In this document: one piece after another, positions 36,398-48,105 of the stretch
Position numbering within the stretch: the first letter of the stretch is position 1
How the letters are laid out: each line of letters opens with the position of its first letter
NCBI GenBank assembly: GCA_021234535.1
Contig: CM037840.1
Span: 18,183,415 to 18,247,414, forward strand
Reading direction: 5' to 3'
Length of the DNA stretch: 64,000 nt
Source of the DNA: Stichopus chloronotus
Taxonomy: Eukaryota; Echinodermata; Holothuroidea; Aspidochirotida; Stichopodidae
Made by a program: the position numbers and the translations under genes
Notes under the pieces: generated by a model
Database searches by the model: none
What the model was told of the DNA's origin: nothing
What the model saw: only the letters and a program-made list of their open reading frames with translations

Positions 36398-37678
36398 AGT
36401 AGTTCAGGTAAGCTTTGAACAAATGACTACTGTGTATCAAACCAGGGAAACTTGTACTGTGTGTTGTGTCTTTAAGTAGACTAAAGGCAAAATTGCAAGT
36501 CATGCTAGATTCTGGTTTAATAGGGTTATCCGTTTTTGCTAATTTTCAAGGACCTCATAGCCATTGGGAAGGGCATCACGCCAAAAAATCAAATACGGAA
36601 GAGCTGCCACCAATAGCTGTAACTCGACAAAATAAAGTGCTATAATTTTGATTAAATAAACATGTTTACCTTTTTATCAAGTTATTAGACACGACAAAAT
36701 ATAATTTGTTCCCCTGCAGCATCTTATCCGTTTGGGAGTTTTCTCATGTTTGTGTAGGTCAAATGTTATTTGGGGTGACAAAAGGTCAAAACCTTGTATA
36801 CATGATATTTTAAGGGTGATAAATGTGAGGGATGTTATACTTAAATTGTGAATTGTTCATATTTAGCATGTTGATGGCCATATAGGGTAGGTGATCCCTA
36901 TTGTTGTTAGTGGAGGTGAAAGGTCATTTTGAGTCACGAGATTTCAAAAGGTTTTGACCTTACTAAGATGGTATCTATAGTAGGATAACTGTGTGGGATC
37001 TCATGCTTGTCGTGTGGGTGATTCATGTTTGTTACAATATATATCATGAGGCAAGGAATCACTAAGCCTTTTGGCTTTCTAGTTTGTACTGTATGTCCCA
37101 TCTTGGTGAAAATTTAACAAGGGCATTGTTGACTGAGATAGTGAACAGGTAATATGTCCCATTGTGACAGTGAATGTAGGGTGGGGACTGCGGAGGGGGT
37201 AAACAGGTGGGGTTGAGTGATCTCGGCATCAGGTGACTGGGGCTGCATGGACTCATTGTAGGGTGTGGTAACCAGAGGCTGAATGGTCCCAATGCATGAT
37301 AGCTTGGAGCTCAGAGTGTGGTCAGTAGGGGGGGACATGTTGATGTGACAGATGCTGCCAGTGGTTTCTGTTTACAGTAGTAATCAGTGTGACATTGACC
37401 TTGGGTAACTTTCCAGGCAAATTAAATAATAGTTTTTGCTAATTACCTTGAAATTCAGGCTTAAAGGGGTGCAATACATTGTTACTTGCAGAGGACTTTG
37501 TGACATTGCAACCTAAAATGGCACTGTAATTCTGATATTGGCCCGAGTTGACGAAACATTCAGCAGGACCACACCGAAAATTCAAGGGCTATATATTGCA
37601 AAGCTATGAATGCAATACAGTCAAGCATTCAAAACCAGTCAAAAGATATATTTAATTTTATTCTTTTTTCCCTTGCAG

Positions 37679-37703
37679 GGTTGAACTGGCGAACAGCCTT
37701 TGA
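37679..37703 (+). CDS. GPCPD1: GPCPD1 terminal coding exon (tentative)
   Basis: The acceptor cccttgcag at 37678 follows a good pyrimidine tract. In the phase set by exon 13 the reading is R-VELANSL-stop, with TGA at 37701-37703. The tail is about 50 residues shorter than in vertebrate GPCPD1. A different phase would read into an FDAFDAFDTFDAG repeat but does not match the exon-13 donor. Another terminal exon in the 5.3-kb intron cannot be excluded. Confidence 0.5.
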
Positions 37704-37888
37704 TGCGTTTGACGCCTTCGACACCTTTGATGCAGGGTGGAAGTCCATGTACCAACAAGATTTTATCTGCAAAATTATGGGCATTTGCAACCTTGTTACT
37801 TGTCCCTTTTTTATCGGCTAATTGCAACTTGTTCATAGGGAAATGTGGAATACTGACATACTTTTCATTCATTCACCCCATTGTTTAC

Positions 37889-37894
37889 ATTAAA
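37889..37894 (+). terminator. Candidate poly(A) signal ATTAAA, GPCPD1 proximal
   Basis: An ATTAAA hexamer lies 186 bases past the proposed GPCPD1 stop. It is a common variant signal but a frequent chance match in AT-rich DNA. Confidence 0.3.
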
Positions 37895-38917
37895 ATCTGA
37901 TTAAATCTTTCTATAGTTTTAATGCTAAATTGTGTTGCCAGATAACCCCACAGGGAGATGCTATCGTGACTGGAATGTCAAAAGACAATTTTACTCAAAA
38001 TTATCTTAAAGCAATCAACTAATTCTATGTAGTAGATTATTTCAGAAAATGTCTGAATTGGAGTTTGATACTTAATATAATTATTAGTATTATGTTATTA
38101 GTGTTTCATGATCAAGATGAATTGTTTCACTGTCTTTTAGATTTCAGTTTATAGTTTATAGAGTATTGAATCTTCACATTGTTTTCAAAGACGATGCTGA
38201 AAACCCATTGGACCAAATCTAGTAAAGTATAAAACTACCAGTGAATAGAACAATACAGTAATTTTTTAGTGAGAAGTATGTTTATGATGTACCAGGGAAT
38301 TTGAGGTAAAGGGTTGTTGAAATCCTATTTAGTTTGTTCTCTTAGAGCATAGACATGCATCAAGCCAACAGCTTACAGTATAACTGTGGGTTTTGTGAGT
38401 CTTTCGTTGCTTCAAGTGTCACATGAAACCTTTTCAAAATTGTTAGCACATTGCTTCAACTGTTTGGCATGCATGATTACTGAATTTGCAACATTACAAG
38501 ACTCTGTAGTCAGTCCAAGTAAGAATCCAGGTGAAGGGACACTTGCCATGCCCCCAACTTTTTTATGACCAACAATTTTTTTTTTTACCAAAATGAGCAA
38601 ATAGATGTGGATAATGTGCTTCCCAGATGCTGGGAAATCAGAGTTTGAATTTTCTTGGAGTGGACCCCTAAATCCCCCACCGTGGCTTTGTGTCTTCGGT
38701 GCTTGCTCCTTTGTCTTTGGTCAATGGTCTGTGCACCCCCCTCACTTTGTCAAAATCCTGAATCCGCATCTGCCATCCTTTGCAGGGACATTCATTAGAA
38801 TTCCTTGGAATGTTGTAGAGAGTTTCTCTTTTTCCCTCTATGAGGATGTGCTCTTGCATAAACAAATTAAATGTTTTCCAGTCTTTTTCAAACATTGAGC
38901 AATATTTTGTGATGCAA

Positions 38918-38923
38918 AATAAA
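38918..38923 (+). terminator. Candidate poly(A) signal AATAAA, GPCPD1 distal
   Basis: This is a canonical AATAAA about 1.2 kb past the stop. It is a possible distal 3' end for GPCPD1; no transcript evidence is available. Confidence 0.3.
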
Positions 38924-39308
38924 GTCATGAGTAATTGACACATGTTTGGTATTCCTGCAGAATCAATGTTGGTTTCTTTTTTTGTGTGTGTCTGTTTGTT
39001 AAGAATGAAGAAATAACTCACTAGATATGCAGTCATGCATAAACTACAACGGTCTCTGGAAAATATTAAGATTTTTATTTTTTGTGAAGGATCCATGAGG
39101 TTTACAGAACATTTAGCAGTTTTATTATTTTGGGGGATAGACCAAGGATCATATGAGAGGTAGCAAAAACCATCTGCTTCTGCTCATGTTTACTTCTATA
39201 AAAAAGCATCTACTCACATCAGATGTACCGGAACCTTGTTCTACACATTTCAGTATCTATTTTGATGTTTCTACATATGCAGGAAATGTGCCTCAGTGAT
39301 GTTTGCAC

Positions 39309-39388
39309 TCCCTTGTGGGGGCTAGATGCTTCTTATAGGGACTGGGTGATTCTTGTGGGGGATGGGTGCTTCTTATGGGGGCTGGGAC
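39309..39388 (+). repeat. Three ~26-bp units of GGGGGCTGGGTGCTTCTTAT
   Basis: A small tandem array with G-run-rich units. Confidence 0.65.
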
Positions 39389-39941
39389 TGCAGCAGATTT
39401 TTTTCCCATCTCAAAACATTCTCAGGTTTATGATCAGCTGTTGGACTCATCATTCTATTTTTGTAAACTTCTCAAGCAACTAATTATGTTGAACTGGGTA
39501 CCTGACCGAAGATGCCAGAACCTGGTTTTAAGAGTGCCACGTGGATCCAAAGTTTCACAACTGTACATTCTACTTGTGATCATAAGCAAACTCAAAAAAG
39601 TGTTTTTATTGATAAAGAACTCCTTTTCATTGCCATGCCAGTACATACCTGACTGTTACGACACAACAAACTCATTGCCAAAGGGATGTTTTTAGGTAAC
39701 TGGTTATAGAATTTAGACTGCAGGTATCCAGGTCTGACTTTTGGACCCAGTGCAAACATGACTTATTTTGCAATGGAATCTTGACCCTACACAGAGCTGT
39801 TGGATATTAAGTGATTTCATGCAGCAAGCAACCTCTGGGGGTATTTTGCAAGTAATGACTTGCCAATAATTAACAAGACAGTCCTGGCTATGAGTGGTAA
39901 ATTTAGTGAGTTGCAAAGCTGCAGTAGACACTACAATATAG

Positions 39942-40095
39942 TGATGGAGCAGTCATTTTCATGTAGTGGTGTAGCAGTCATTACCACGTAGTGGTGCAGC
40001 TGTGATCACTAGACAGTGGTGTAGCAGTCATTACCAGATAGTGGTGTAGCAGCCACTATCATGTAGTGATGTAGCTGTCATTATTATGTATTGGT
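39942..40095 (+). repeat. ~30-bp tandem repeat, GTAGTGGTGTAGCAGTCATT
   Basis: About five units containing GTAGTGGTGTAGCAGTCATT with variable ends. Confidence 0.8.
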
Positions 40096-41403
40096 ATCAT
40101 CCTATATTTCTCCAAAGTAGATTTGTCTCATAGAAAAGCTGAAGCAGTTTTACACAAGATAACACTATTCTTTAATGAGTTTGTTATTGCATTATTTGGT
40201 GACATGTAGACTTGTTGGGACTAGCTGCGCCCTACAATGATTTTGCCAAGGTTTGTGTATAATCGTTTGCATGATATGATCAGTTTATCTGGTGCCGCCT
40301 TCTACTTACTCCCAAACTGATATTTGAAGTTTTCATTAATTTTATCAAGAGGCTGGTTGGAATTGGTGTGATGCTGCTGGTATGAAATATTAAAGTAATC
40401 ATAAAATAATAAGAAAAAAGGTTAAGACATCCATCACAGCTCTGGATGAAAGTGAATATAATTGACTTTGAATACGCTTGCTGCAACAAGAACTATGACA
40501 TTGTGGTTTTTATTTTGAAACTTACCCTAGCTAAATTAGTTATTAGAAAGTAGCCTCACATTAATCAGCCTATTCTGCTCACCACTTCAAGCCTGCATTG
40601 TTTAAAATACTTCTGACATTGACATTTGTGGACTTCAGATATGGCACACAGATGTATTGCATTAAAGGGAAAATGCAGTCATCCCAGTTTGTATTAGTAT
40701 ACTCCCCTATCCTAATTCATGGATGGCTCTTTTGCATCAAGTGACAATATTTATTTTTATTGTTATTGGATTGCTAAGTTCATGAACATTGTTTACTTTG
40801 AATACACCATAGTTTGTAACACCCTGAAAGATACTTGTAAGGGGAATAAAAGCTGCGATTTGTATAATTTAGCTGTTTCAGAAGAGAGTTGGGGTGATTG
40901 CTTATTCCGTTTAAGTAAAAACAGTCTACTACTTTGCAGTGGAGGGCAAGGTCATTGGTGACAATATATGGCAAATTTTGAGTGAAGTTAAGAAAGAAAC
41001 GTGGCAGTCTTCATATTTGGTATTTGTAAAGCCATTGTTGTGATGGTCGGCAGGAACCCAAATGCTTTTTGCTTTGGTTACTGTGACAAGCATTGTTACA
41101 CATTTCATTAAAAGGAAACTGTTACACCATGGAAACCCACACACAAGTATTCTGGTTACTAACAGGTAAGTTTATCTTGACAAATACAGTACAGTACAAG
41201 AGTCACTGCAAGAAAATGGCCTGCACAAAGTGCAGGGGGGGGGGGGGGGGGTGAGAGCATGGCCCACTCACCTACATGGCTAGTTGTAAAAATATGGCCA
41301 AGCATGGCTTGCACCATTCAGTCTCTCACTTTTTTCTTTTGATTTTAACAATTTTCCAAATGGGCGGGACAAACCGTCCATCATGTCACTTGGGAGAAAT
41401 ATA

Positions 41404-41475
41404 CCCCAATCCCCCACCCAACCACACACCCCCACCCATCCACACACCCCCCACCCATCACACAATCTGCACACC
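41404..41475 (+). repeat. C-rich CCCACCCATCCACACA repeats
   Basis: Runs of three to six C spaced by short A/T/CA segments. The minus strand is G-run rich and could form G-quadruplex structure. Confidence 0.6.
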
Positions 41476-44400
41476 ACTGACTGTAATCCATCTCAACACC
41501 ATATTGGAACTCTGATAACAGCAAGCTGACACAATGAAGACCTACAGCATAGTGACTTGTAAGATAGCATACATTTATTTATCCCAATGTTTTCCACTAC
41601 GAGCTTTAAATGGTACAGCATGTTTAGGTATATACAGCATAGGTACACAGAATAACTCCACATGGAAGTCAAAACATCAACTGAACACAAGTACCCCTTC
41701 TAAGGAGAAATTACTCAAGTGCTTGATCCGCAAAGATGCTTGCGGTCAAACATCTGTGTCCTAACCAATTCATTTTTTTTCTCCCCTCATTATCATTATT
41801 TTATGGTGTGGTTATAAATGAAGTGACTTGCCAAATATCACGAAACACTTGATGACTAAAGTGCAGAAGTTGGAAATAAAATTCTTATCTACATCATTAA
41901 AAATAGAATTTTCATATTGAATGGTGAAATGGAGGTAACAAACTAACCTTTCATGGGGAAGAGGGAGAGGTACAGGTGAAAAGAGAACACCTATCAAAAT
42001 GTTTAGAAATGATATCAAGAAAACATCGGTATCAGAGAAAATAGTAACAGATGGAGAGAAGAATGTATAATTTGTGATTTGATCACATGAAGGTACAAAG
42101 AAAAGTAGTATTTAATCATTAACCCACCCATAACATAACTCACCGACAACCCACTCTTACAACATACTGCTCACATTTGTGGCTCATTAAGAGTTGTAAA
42201 CATGCTTATATCATTAACATGAATTGCAAACACAAAGTCTATTATGGCATTCAAAAAAAAAGGAAAATGGTTTGTGGATCTCACTTATACAGCACAGCTG
42301 TCAAAACAGAGTGGGGGGAGGTACCTCTTTAACATAATTCCACCTGGATTATCTAACACTGCAATCCATGTAAGCCTTGACAAACATCATCCACCCTGAA
42401 TTCTATAAGCATGTTTATCTGAAGTAGTGTAAAAAAATCATCAATTTTACTGTGCCTGTGGTAAAAGAGCTTTACCACTTTTGGGCTCACATGGGGTTGA
42501 AAGTAAAAACAAGTTAAAAAGGTAGCTATGTCAACACACACAAAACTCAATTAGTGTGAACATCTGAAAACCTGCACACCAATTTCAACCAATTATTGAA
42601 GGGTCATGTTGCAGCCTACCCATGTTGGGATACAAGTTCCTTCAAAATGTCAGACCAAAACCTGTAAAGGAAATTGTCTCCCCCCTCTCTCTCTCTCTCA
42701 GCGGCGTGCATGCTATCTGTGATTCAGCTAGCCACCAGGATGCATACCACCTCATCAGCTGCATGTGTTTAATCCATACCTGTTACCTACATACACCAAA
42801 AGCAAACCAGTTGCAATACTTTTCCACAACTGAATCTGATGTACGAGGACTGGAACATTATTACCACGGTCACATTATTCATGTTCATCGAGATTATGAT
42901 ACTAATATATCTACTATCATTTACTGTTATCATAGTGTTACAAGAATGACTTCTCGGATGAACGACTCCTTATAGCGAGAGCATACATGCTGACTTGAAA
43001 ATAATAATGATCTAAGTTGGATGAATAACTTCTTATAAAAGCATACAATGCTGACCACAAAAAATAATTATATAGTAGCTATATCCTTTGTAATAGCAAC
43101 ATACAGTCTAATAATAATATCAAAAAAGAAAAAAAAGAAAAAAGAGTCAAATCCTAAATACTCCCAGTTGGTAATCAGGACATGATCTGTGAAACTTTAG
43201 TAGAAATGCATGGATAAGTAGTGTGTTATCACAAATTTTAGCCACCACAAAATATTTTAATTTTTTTTTCATCATGATTTGTACAAACATGATAATCAAT
43301 AAGAACCACTCTGTAAAACACTGTAAAATGAAAATGTTGATTCAGCATAATAATCCTCAAGTTTGTTATCAAAAGATTTACATATGAAAACTTCGAGGAA
43401 ACAGACTGTTTTAAAATCAAGATGAACAGTTTCATAGGCCGAACCTGATTTCCTCCAATACAAAGAAAAACAAGAAAGAGTGGTTAAAAGGTGTCTACTT
43501 TAGTGTTTATGTCCAAAGTTGTATACAAGTGTCATCTTCATATATTTTCCCCCCATTTTCTTTTGGGGGGGGGCCTCAAACTGAATTCATGTACACATTA
43601 TGTTTCAACAACAGTTACACCCTTGAAAAATGAGACTTTGATATCATAAAAATTCCAGGCTGAGGAATTTACGACTCAATAGAATTGATCGATTCTGGGC
43701 TATTATGAGGCAGTTAAAATGTGAATTACATGAGATTTATTCAAATTTTGGTGAAGATTGCACAGGAATAAATGGTACAACATTAAAAAGAAAAAACAGG
43801 AAAACAAAACCTTCTTTACTCTGTGATGGGTGAATTAATGTGAGCTAACAGGAAGTCATTAAGACAGCTCATTACAAATATGCTGTGACTTTGAAACGGT
43901 TTAAACGATTGACCACTCATCTGTGGTGAGGTTATATCAAACTGTTTATACAAATCACTCCTTATGTGCCCACATCGATTGGATCCCTTCCTTGCATCAA
44001 GGCAAATCGATGACCGCAAATCTGCTGGAACTATTTTGAGCATTAATGTAATTTTTTTTTAATCATTTTTTGGCATCTTTCAGTTTTCCATTAAAGCCCA
44101 ATACTTCCAACATAAAATCTAGCTGTTCATACACGAGTTGGCCATTTATCACCATCCACAGCGACTGTTCAGACTTGACACAGCTAGGCTCAGAGAGAGG
44201 GAGGCTGGTTACCAGGTTACCTCATCTGTCCGCCAGATCTGCTGCCATTTAGATAAGAATAACAAATAAATCATACCATATGTCCAGAGGTAGTCCTCTT
44301 CACAATTATATACAGTTCACGCTAACATCCCCCCTTCAGTTTTTCTTGAAAATAAAACGTAGTAATTTGGGGGGGATGTGACAATGCCCAGACCACACTG

Positions 44401-44503
44401 GGGCTAGATTATCCTTTTTAATTATCCGACTTGGTCGCACATGACTACGGCACGTATCTGACATAACAAGTGACAACACAAATATCTTTTGTTTTTATCA
44501 AAT

Positions 44504-44509
44504 TTTATT
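44504..44509 (-). terminator. Candidate poly(A) signal AATAAA, RXR
   Basis: TTTATT on the + strand (AATAAA on the minus strand) lies about 115 bases past the RXR stop and would give a very short 3' UTR. Further minus-strand signals, for example near 43736, allow longer ones. Confidence 0.4.
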
Positions 44510-44624
44510 GATTATGATCGTCTCTTCCATTTCATCCTGTTCTCTCTCTTAGCTGGCTAGGTGGTACGATTTCAGGAACCTTTGTTTGTATCGTTGGTTG
44601 TTTTTTTGCGTGTTTCCTGCTGAT

Positions 44625-44875
44625 TCAGCTATTACTCGGTGCCTCCAACATCTCCATGAGGAAGGTATCGATGGGTGTATCTCCGATAAGCTTGAAGAAA
44701 AACAGGTGTTCCAGGCACTTGAGACCGATGGAACGGAGGGCCGGTAATCGTAACAGAAGCTTGGCAAACCTCCCGTGTTCCTCGGGGTACTGTGTGCGGC
44801 AATACTCTTCCAAAGATGCGTAAACTTTCTCTCTCAGCTCTTCCACTTTTTGAACTGATGTCAGATTCTTTGCAT
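44625..44875 (-). CDS. RXR: RXR terminal exon: helices 10-12, AF-2, stop
   Basis: Encodes residues 363-445, from acceptor tttcttcag to TGA at 44627-44625. [20 protein letters not shown], the dimerisation helix [19 protein letters not shown] and the AF-2 helix [11 protein letters not shown] are all present, followed by the short tail SNS. Confidence 0.98.
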
Positions 44876-45873
44876 CTGAAGAAAGACAACCACATTATTA
44901 ACAGTGAGATTAAGTTTGCCTGTGAATTATCACATGGTGAGGGATTAAAGGAGCTGTTGTGTGTTTTTTATGAGGTGTACCTACGTCAAAGATGACCACT
45001 GCTTTGAGCAGAGTAGAATCTGTTCAAAGTCTTTTCGGTGGTGTTCTATTTAGGTCAAGATTGTCATCAATTACACTACTCCTCTCGAAAATTTTAAGGA
45101 CGGATTCAGGGTGAGTGACGGACAACTGGTGAGGAGATGGCAACAAACTAAAAGTGCCATGATCTGACTGAAAGACTTGAGTCTGAGGGGTTACCAAAAT
45201 ATAACACGGTGATAACACATGAATGTCCCATATGTTCCTCTGTACTCTGCCAAACCCACAGAGAGCACTAGTGGTCTTGAATGACCTTTCAACTCTACCA
45301 AAACCCAGTTTTGAAAGTCTGAAGACTCTTTGTAGACTGTAAGAGTGCTCACCAGAGAGGAACAACTTTTCAAAATGGAAAATGGGGTTCCCATTAGTGG
45401 TATACTGAAGATCCATTTCAAAGAAGAGTTACTACTAGTTCCTCTCCATCTTTTCTGACCCCCCCCCCTCTTCCCTCTTCTTTATGACAGGTTGCCAATA
45501 TTTTGGCAAATTCAAAATTTCTTCTGATAATTAAAACATTAAACAGTGTTGATGTTTTTATGTAAGGATGTGCAGCACAGAAGTGGCAAACAGGAAATGC
45601 AGCATTCAAATACCAAACACAAAAGTCAAGTCCACACGTGCACCTTGAATTCAAATTAAAAAAAAAAAACAATAACCTACAAGAAGTACATCAATGTGGG
45701 AAGTGTGATTGTTCACGCCAACTGCAAAAAATGAAAAAGCTAACTTAGTAGTTGAAGCCTACATATCCACAATTGGACTTACAACGAGGGCCTAAGCAAC
45801 AGTAAACTTTGTTTGCATATCACCATCATGAATGAGAGCAACAATCAAATACTCCCTTGAAACAACAACTCAC

Positions 45874-46098
45874 CAGGATTAAAAAGCACTATAGCTCTCA
45901 AGCAGCCCAACTCTGACTTATCCATTTTCATTTCACGCATTTTAGCCACAAGTTCCGTCAAGACCCGATCAAAAATTGTGCCGACCCCTGCACTGTGAGC
46001 ACTGTTCCTGTGAACATGTAACCCTGTGGCCAAAAGGATGCCGTCATTGACGGCTATGGAACGGTGTGAAAATGCAGCGATCAGTAGCTCATTCCAGC
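45874..46098 (-). CDS. RXR: RXR exon: ligand-binding domain, helices 5-9
   Basis: Encodes residues 288-362: [20 protein letters not shown] through [20 protein letters not shown] to [11 protein letters not shown]. It runs from acceptor ttttccag to donor CCTG|gtgagt. R300 is the expected carboxylate anchor for retinoid ligands. The core is nearly identical to vertebrate RXR. Confidence 0.98.
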
Positions 46099-46137
46099 CT
46101 GGAAAAAAGAAGAAAAATATGAGATAGCTGAATGTAA

Positions 46138-46240
46138 CTAGGTGTTGATCAACTGATGGGTACACATAAGACTGTTGGATAATGATCAAAATGGTGGATA
46201 CTTGTCAGACTAGTGGGTAATGAACAGACTGGCAGATCAG
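46138..46240 (+). repeat. ~22-bp tandem repeat, array 1
   Basis: About five diverged units related to CTGATCAGACTAGTGGGTA, beginning 40 bp from the RXR exon at 46098. Confidence 0.65.
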
Positions 46241-47376
46241 CGTTTTTATGAAAGTAGGATCCTGCATCCACGATGCAAATTCCTATAACTAACAGCGGAA
46301 CTTTTCTTACAGGTTAATTATCAATAACAAGTTCTTCCAAACCACATTCAGACTATTTTACTTCTTTTTTCCCGATATTGCTTTGGAGTTCCACCAACTA
46401 CAGAGTGATCAAGCCAACAAGTTCTTATGTTTATTCTCCTCAAACTTCATGATCAAGATCAGTTACAGAATCCTCCCAATCATACAGTTACACAAAGAAA
46501 TCTACCGCAATATGCTGATAGCAGCGGCCCAAGAAACTCTGTATTTTGTCTGTTTTTTTCCTAAGGAGTCCAAATGAATTCTGATGATCCTATCGGCTGA
46601 TAGTCAGCATTTTGGAAACATCTTTCTTTCAGTAATAAGCGACACAAAGTTTTGCAGATGGTACTCTGTTGTTGCTTTGCGTAAACTCTGCATCAGTGCA
46701 GTGAGTTTATGTCAGCTGCAACATGTTTGTACCCAAAACTGATAACACTAGGCCTTATTGTAACTTTTGTGATTGCTATGATATTCTTTCCATGAGGACT
46801 TTCTAATGTAACTATGAAATAGTTGTTACTAAGTCACGGCAACCATCTCCTGTCTCATTCCATGGGCCTAATTTTGGCAGCTTTAGTAGCCTTGTGACCT
46901 TGAGGACACTGCATAATTTTGAAAGTATGTCCAAGTTTTCTAAGTCGAGTGTGAAGAAGGGTCTGGTTCTAAGGCATTGGTCCATTTTCAAACACACTAA
47001 CATTATGGTGACAGCTAAAGTGTGTTGAATGAACTGAAAAGAAGGCAAACAGACCAGTCTAGGCAGTGACACTACGGTTTTCTCATTTTCTCTCTTATCT
47101 TTTTTAACAAAGTAGTTGGGAATGGATGGCAGAAAGGTTTTTGATAACAGGTAGTAAAGTTGGTTCTAATTTCACTTTGTGTATGATACTGTGTTGTAAG
47201 AATAGTAACACTGGATATAGTGTAGTGTGGGCTAGCACTGCAATAAATGCACCAGCTCATACATCACACCATTTTCAAAATATGGGTGGATGTGAGAATT
47301 TCTGGTGACATGCAAACTTTTCAAAATGGTTGCAATCCTTGGGACGGAAGTTTTCAAATGGTAATACAAAAACACG

Positions 47377-47440
47377 GATATACTGATCAGACTGGTGGAC
47401 ACTGATCAGACTAGTGGGTACACATTAGACTAGTGGGTCC
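47377..47440 (+). repeat. ~21-bp tandem repeat, array 2
   Basis: Three units of the same CTGATCAGACTAGTGGGTA family as at 46138, in the same RXR intron but 1.1 kb away. Confidence 0.7.
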
Positions 47441-47805
47441 TTGGCAGCTATGGATGAGGCCATTGGTTATGTAAAGTACCATCCCCCTGACATTTAAGGA
47501 AGCCATGACATTACAGAATCACAATAGCATGGATCAAAACACATTCATTCCTCTATGGGTATTAGTAAATTATGTAGAGCTGTAACAAAAGTCTTAGTAA
47601 AATCCCTTCATAATTTATGCAACAATTTGAAACTTGAAAATGATCCAAATGGGAGTAGTAAATCACATTTATTACAAGTTGAGCACTTAACTGATTACAG
47701 TTTCTCATCCTTCCTCCTCATTGGTTCTAAATGTACTAATTTCCTATATATCATGACTTATGATCCCCACTCAGGTGCTTCAATGGAGATAGATGCAGAA
47801 CATAC

Positions 47806-47932
47806 CAGCTCTGAGTAATGTGACCTGGTCATCCAGGGGCAGCTCTGTGAAATGTGGGATTCTCTTTGCCCATTCTACCAGAGTAAACAACTGCTTATCT
47901 GCTGCTTGACAGATGTTTGTCACTGGATCATG
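47806..47932 (-). CDS. RXR: RXR exon: ligand-binding domain, helix 3 region
   Basis: Encodes residues 246-287: [20 protein letters not shown], then [20 protein letters not shown] ending LRA. It runs from acceptor tgttcag to donor GCTG|gtatgt. This is the helix 3-5 signature of RXR, including the coactivator-binding surface. Confidence 0.98.
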
Positions 47933-48105
47933 CTGAACAATTAAAGGAAAAAGAAACAAACTGTATGAATGTTATTTGTTACCTGCAAAAATAACAAGTA
48001 ACTTGCTAATAACTTTGACCATTCTATCGAACTGTTTTCATGTTGAATAAATATATGACTGATCACAAACAAGTCTCCTATGCACTGGTGAGTTATCCTT
48101 ACTTA

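Larger units (their letters stand above)
34893..37060 (+). mobile_element. Composite repeat element B2 with 146-bp-type units, split by a MITE
   Basis: The left end GATTCCTTGCC and right end GGCAAGGAATC form a perfect 11-bp inverted pair. Inside are a GT/GTAT microsatellite (34936-34975), a run of diverged units to about 35640 with DR1 sites at 35240 and 35385, the inverted TTAA MITE at 36047-36397, and more units from 36720. It lies in the last GPCPD1 intron. Confidence 0.6.
32333..37678. other. GPCPD1 last intron, no further gene recognised
   Basis: A 5.3-kb intron with the exon-derived array (to 32568), a CCATACCTATAT minisatellite (33660-33860), an unassigned minus-strand open frame (34286-34522) and composite element B2. 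An alternative last exon could be hidden here. Confidence 0.55.
3364..37703 (+). other. GPCPD1: Gene span: glycerophosphocholine phosphodiesterase, GPCPD1/GDE5-like (5' end missing)
   Basis: Fourteen exons with GT/AG junctions and compatible phases join into one open frame of about 485 visible codons. The product should hydrolyse glycerophosphocholine to glycerol-3-phosphate and choline in the cytosol, as known for the GDE5 family. Numbering from the first visible codon, catalytic GDPD motifs are H186-R187-G in GHRGMG, E212-N213, the E230-F-D232 block, H245-D246 in FHD, and E328/K330 in the strand FHIEVK. About 150 residues before the HRG motif resemble the linker between the CBM20 and GDPD domains of animal GPCPD1. 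Vertebrate GPCPD1 is near 670 residues, and the missing part corresponds to the N-terminal CBM20 domain, which I cannot find in bases 1-3363. The last exon is very short, so the C-terminus lacks the tail of vertebrate proteins. The gene converges with RXR. Family assignment is firm; exact ends are less so. Confidence 0.9.
37704..44624. other. Intergenic region between convergent 3' ends
   Basis: About 7 kb, part of which will be 3' UTR. It contains short GGGGGCTGGGTGCTTCTTAT repeats (39309-39388), a 30-bp array (39942-40095), an 18-bp G run (near 41236) and a C-rich patch (41404-41475). No convincing gene was seen; open frames are short and unrelated to known proteins. Confidence 0.6.

Noticed and set aside
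43816..44043. 75-codon minus-strand frame downstream of RXR
   Set aside because: There is no recognisable domain, and it lies where the RXR 3' UTR or intergenic DNA is expected.
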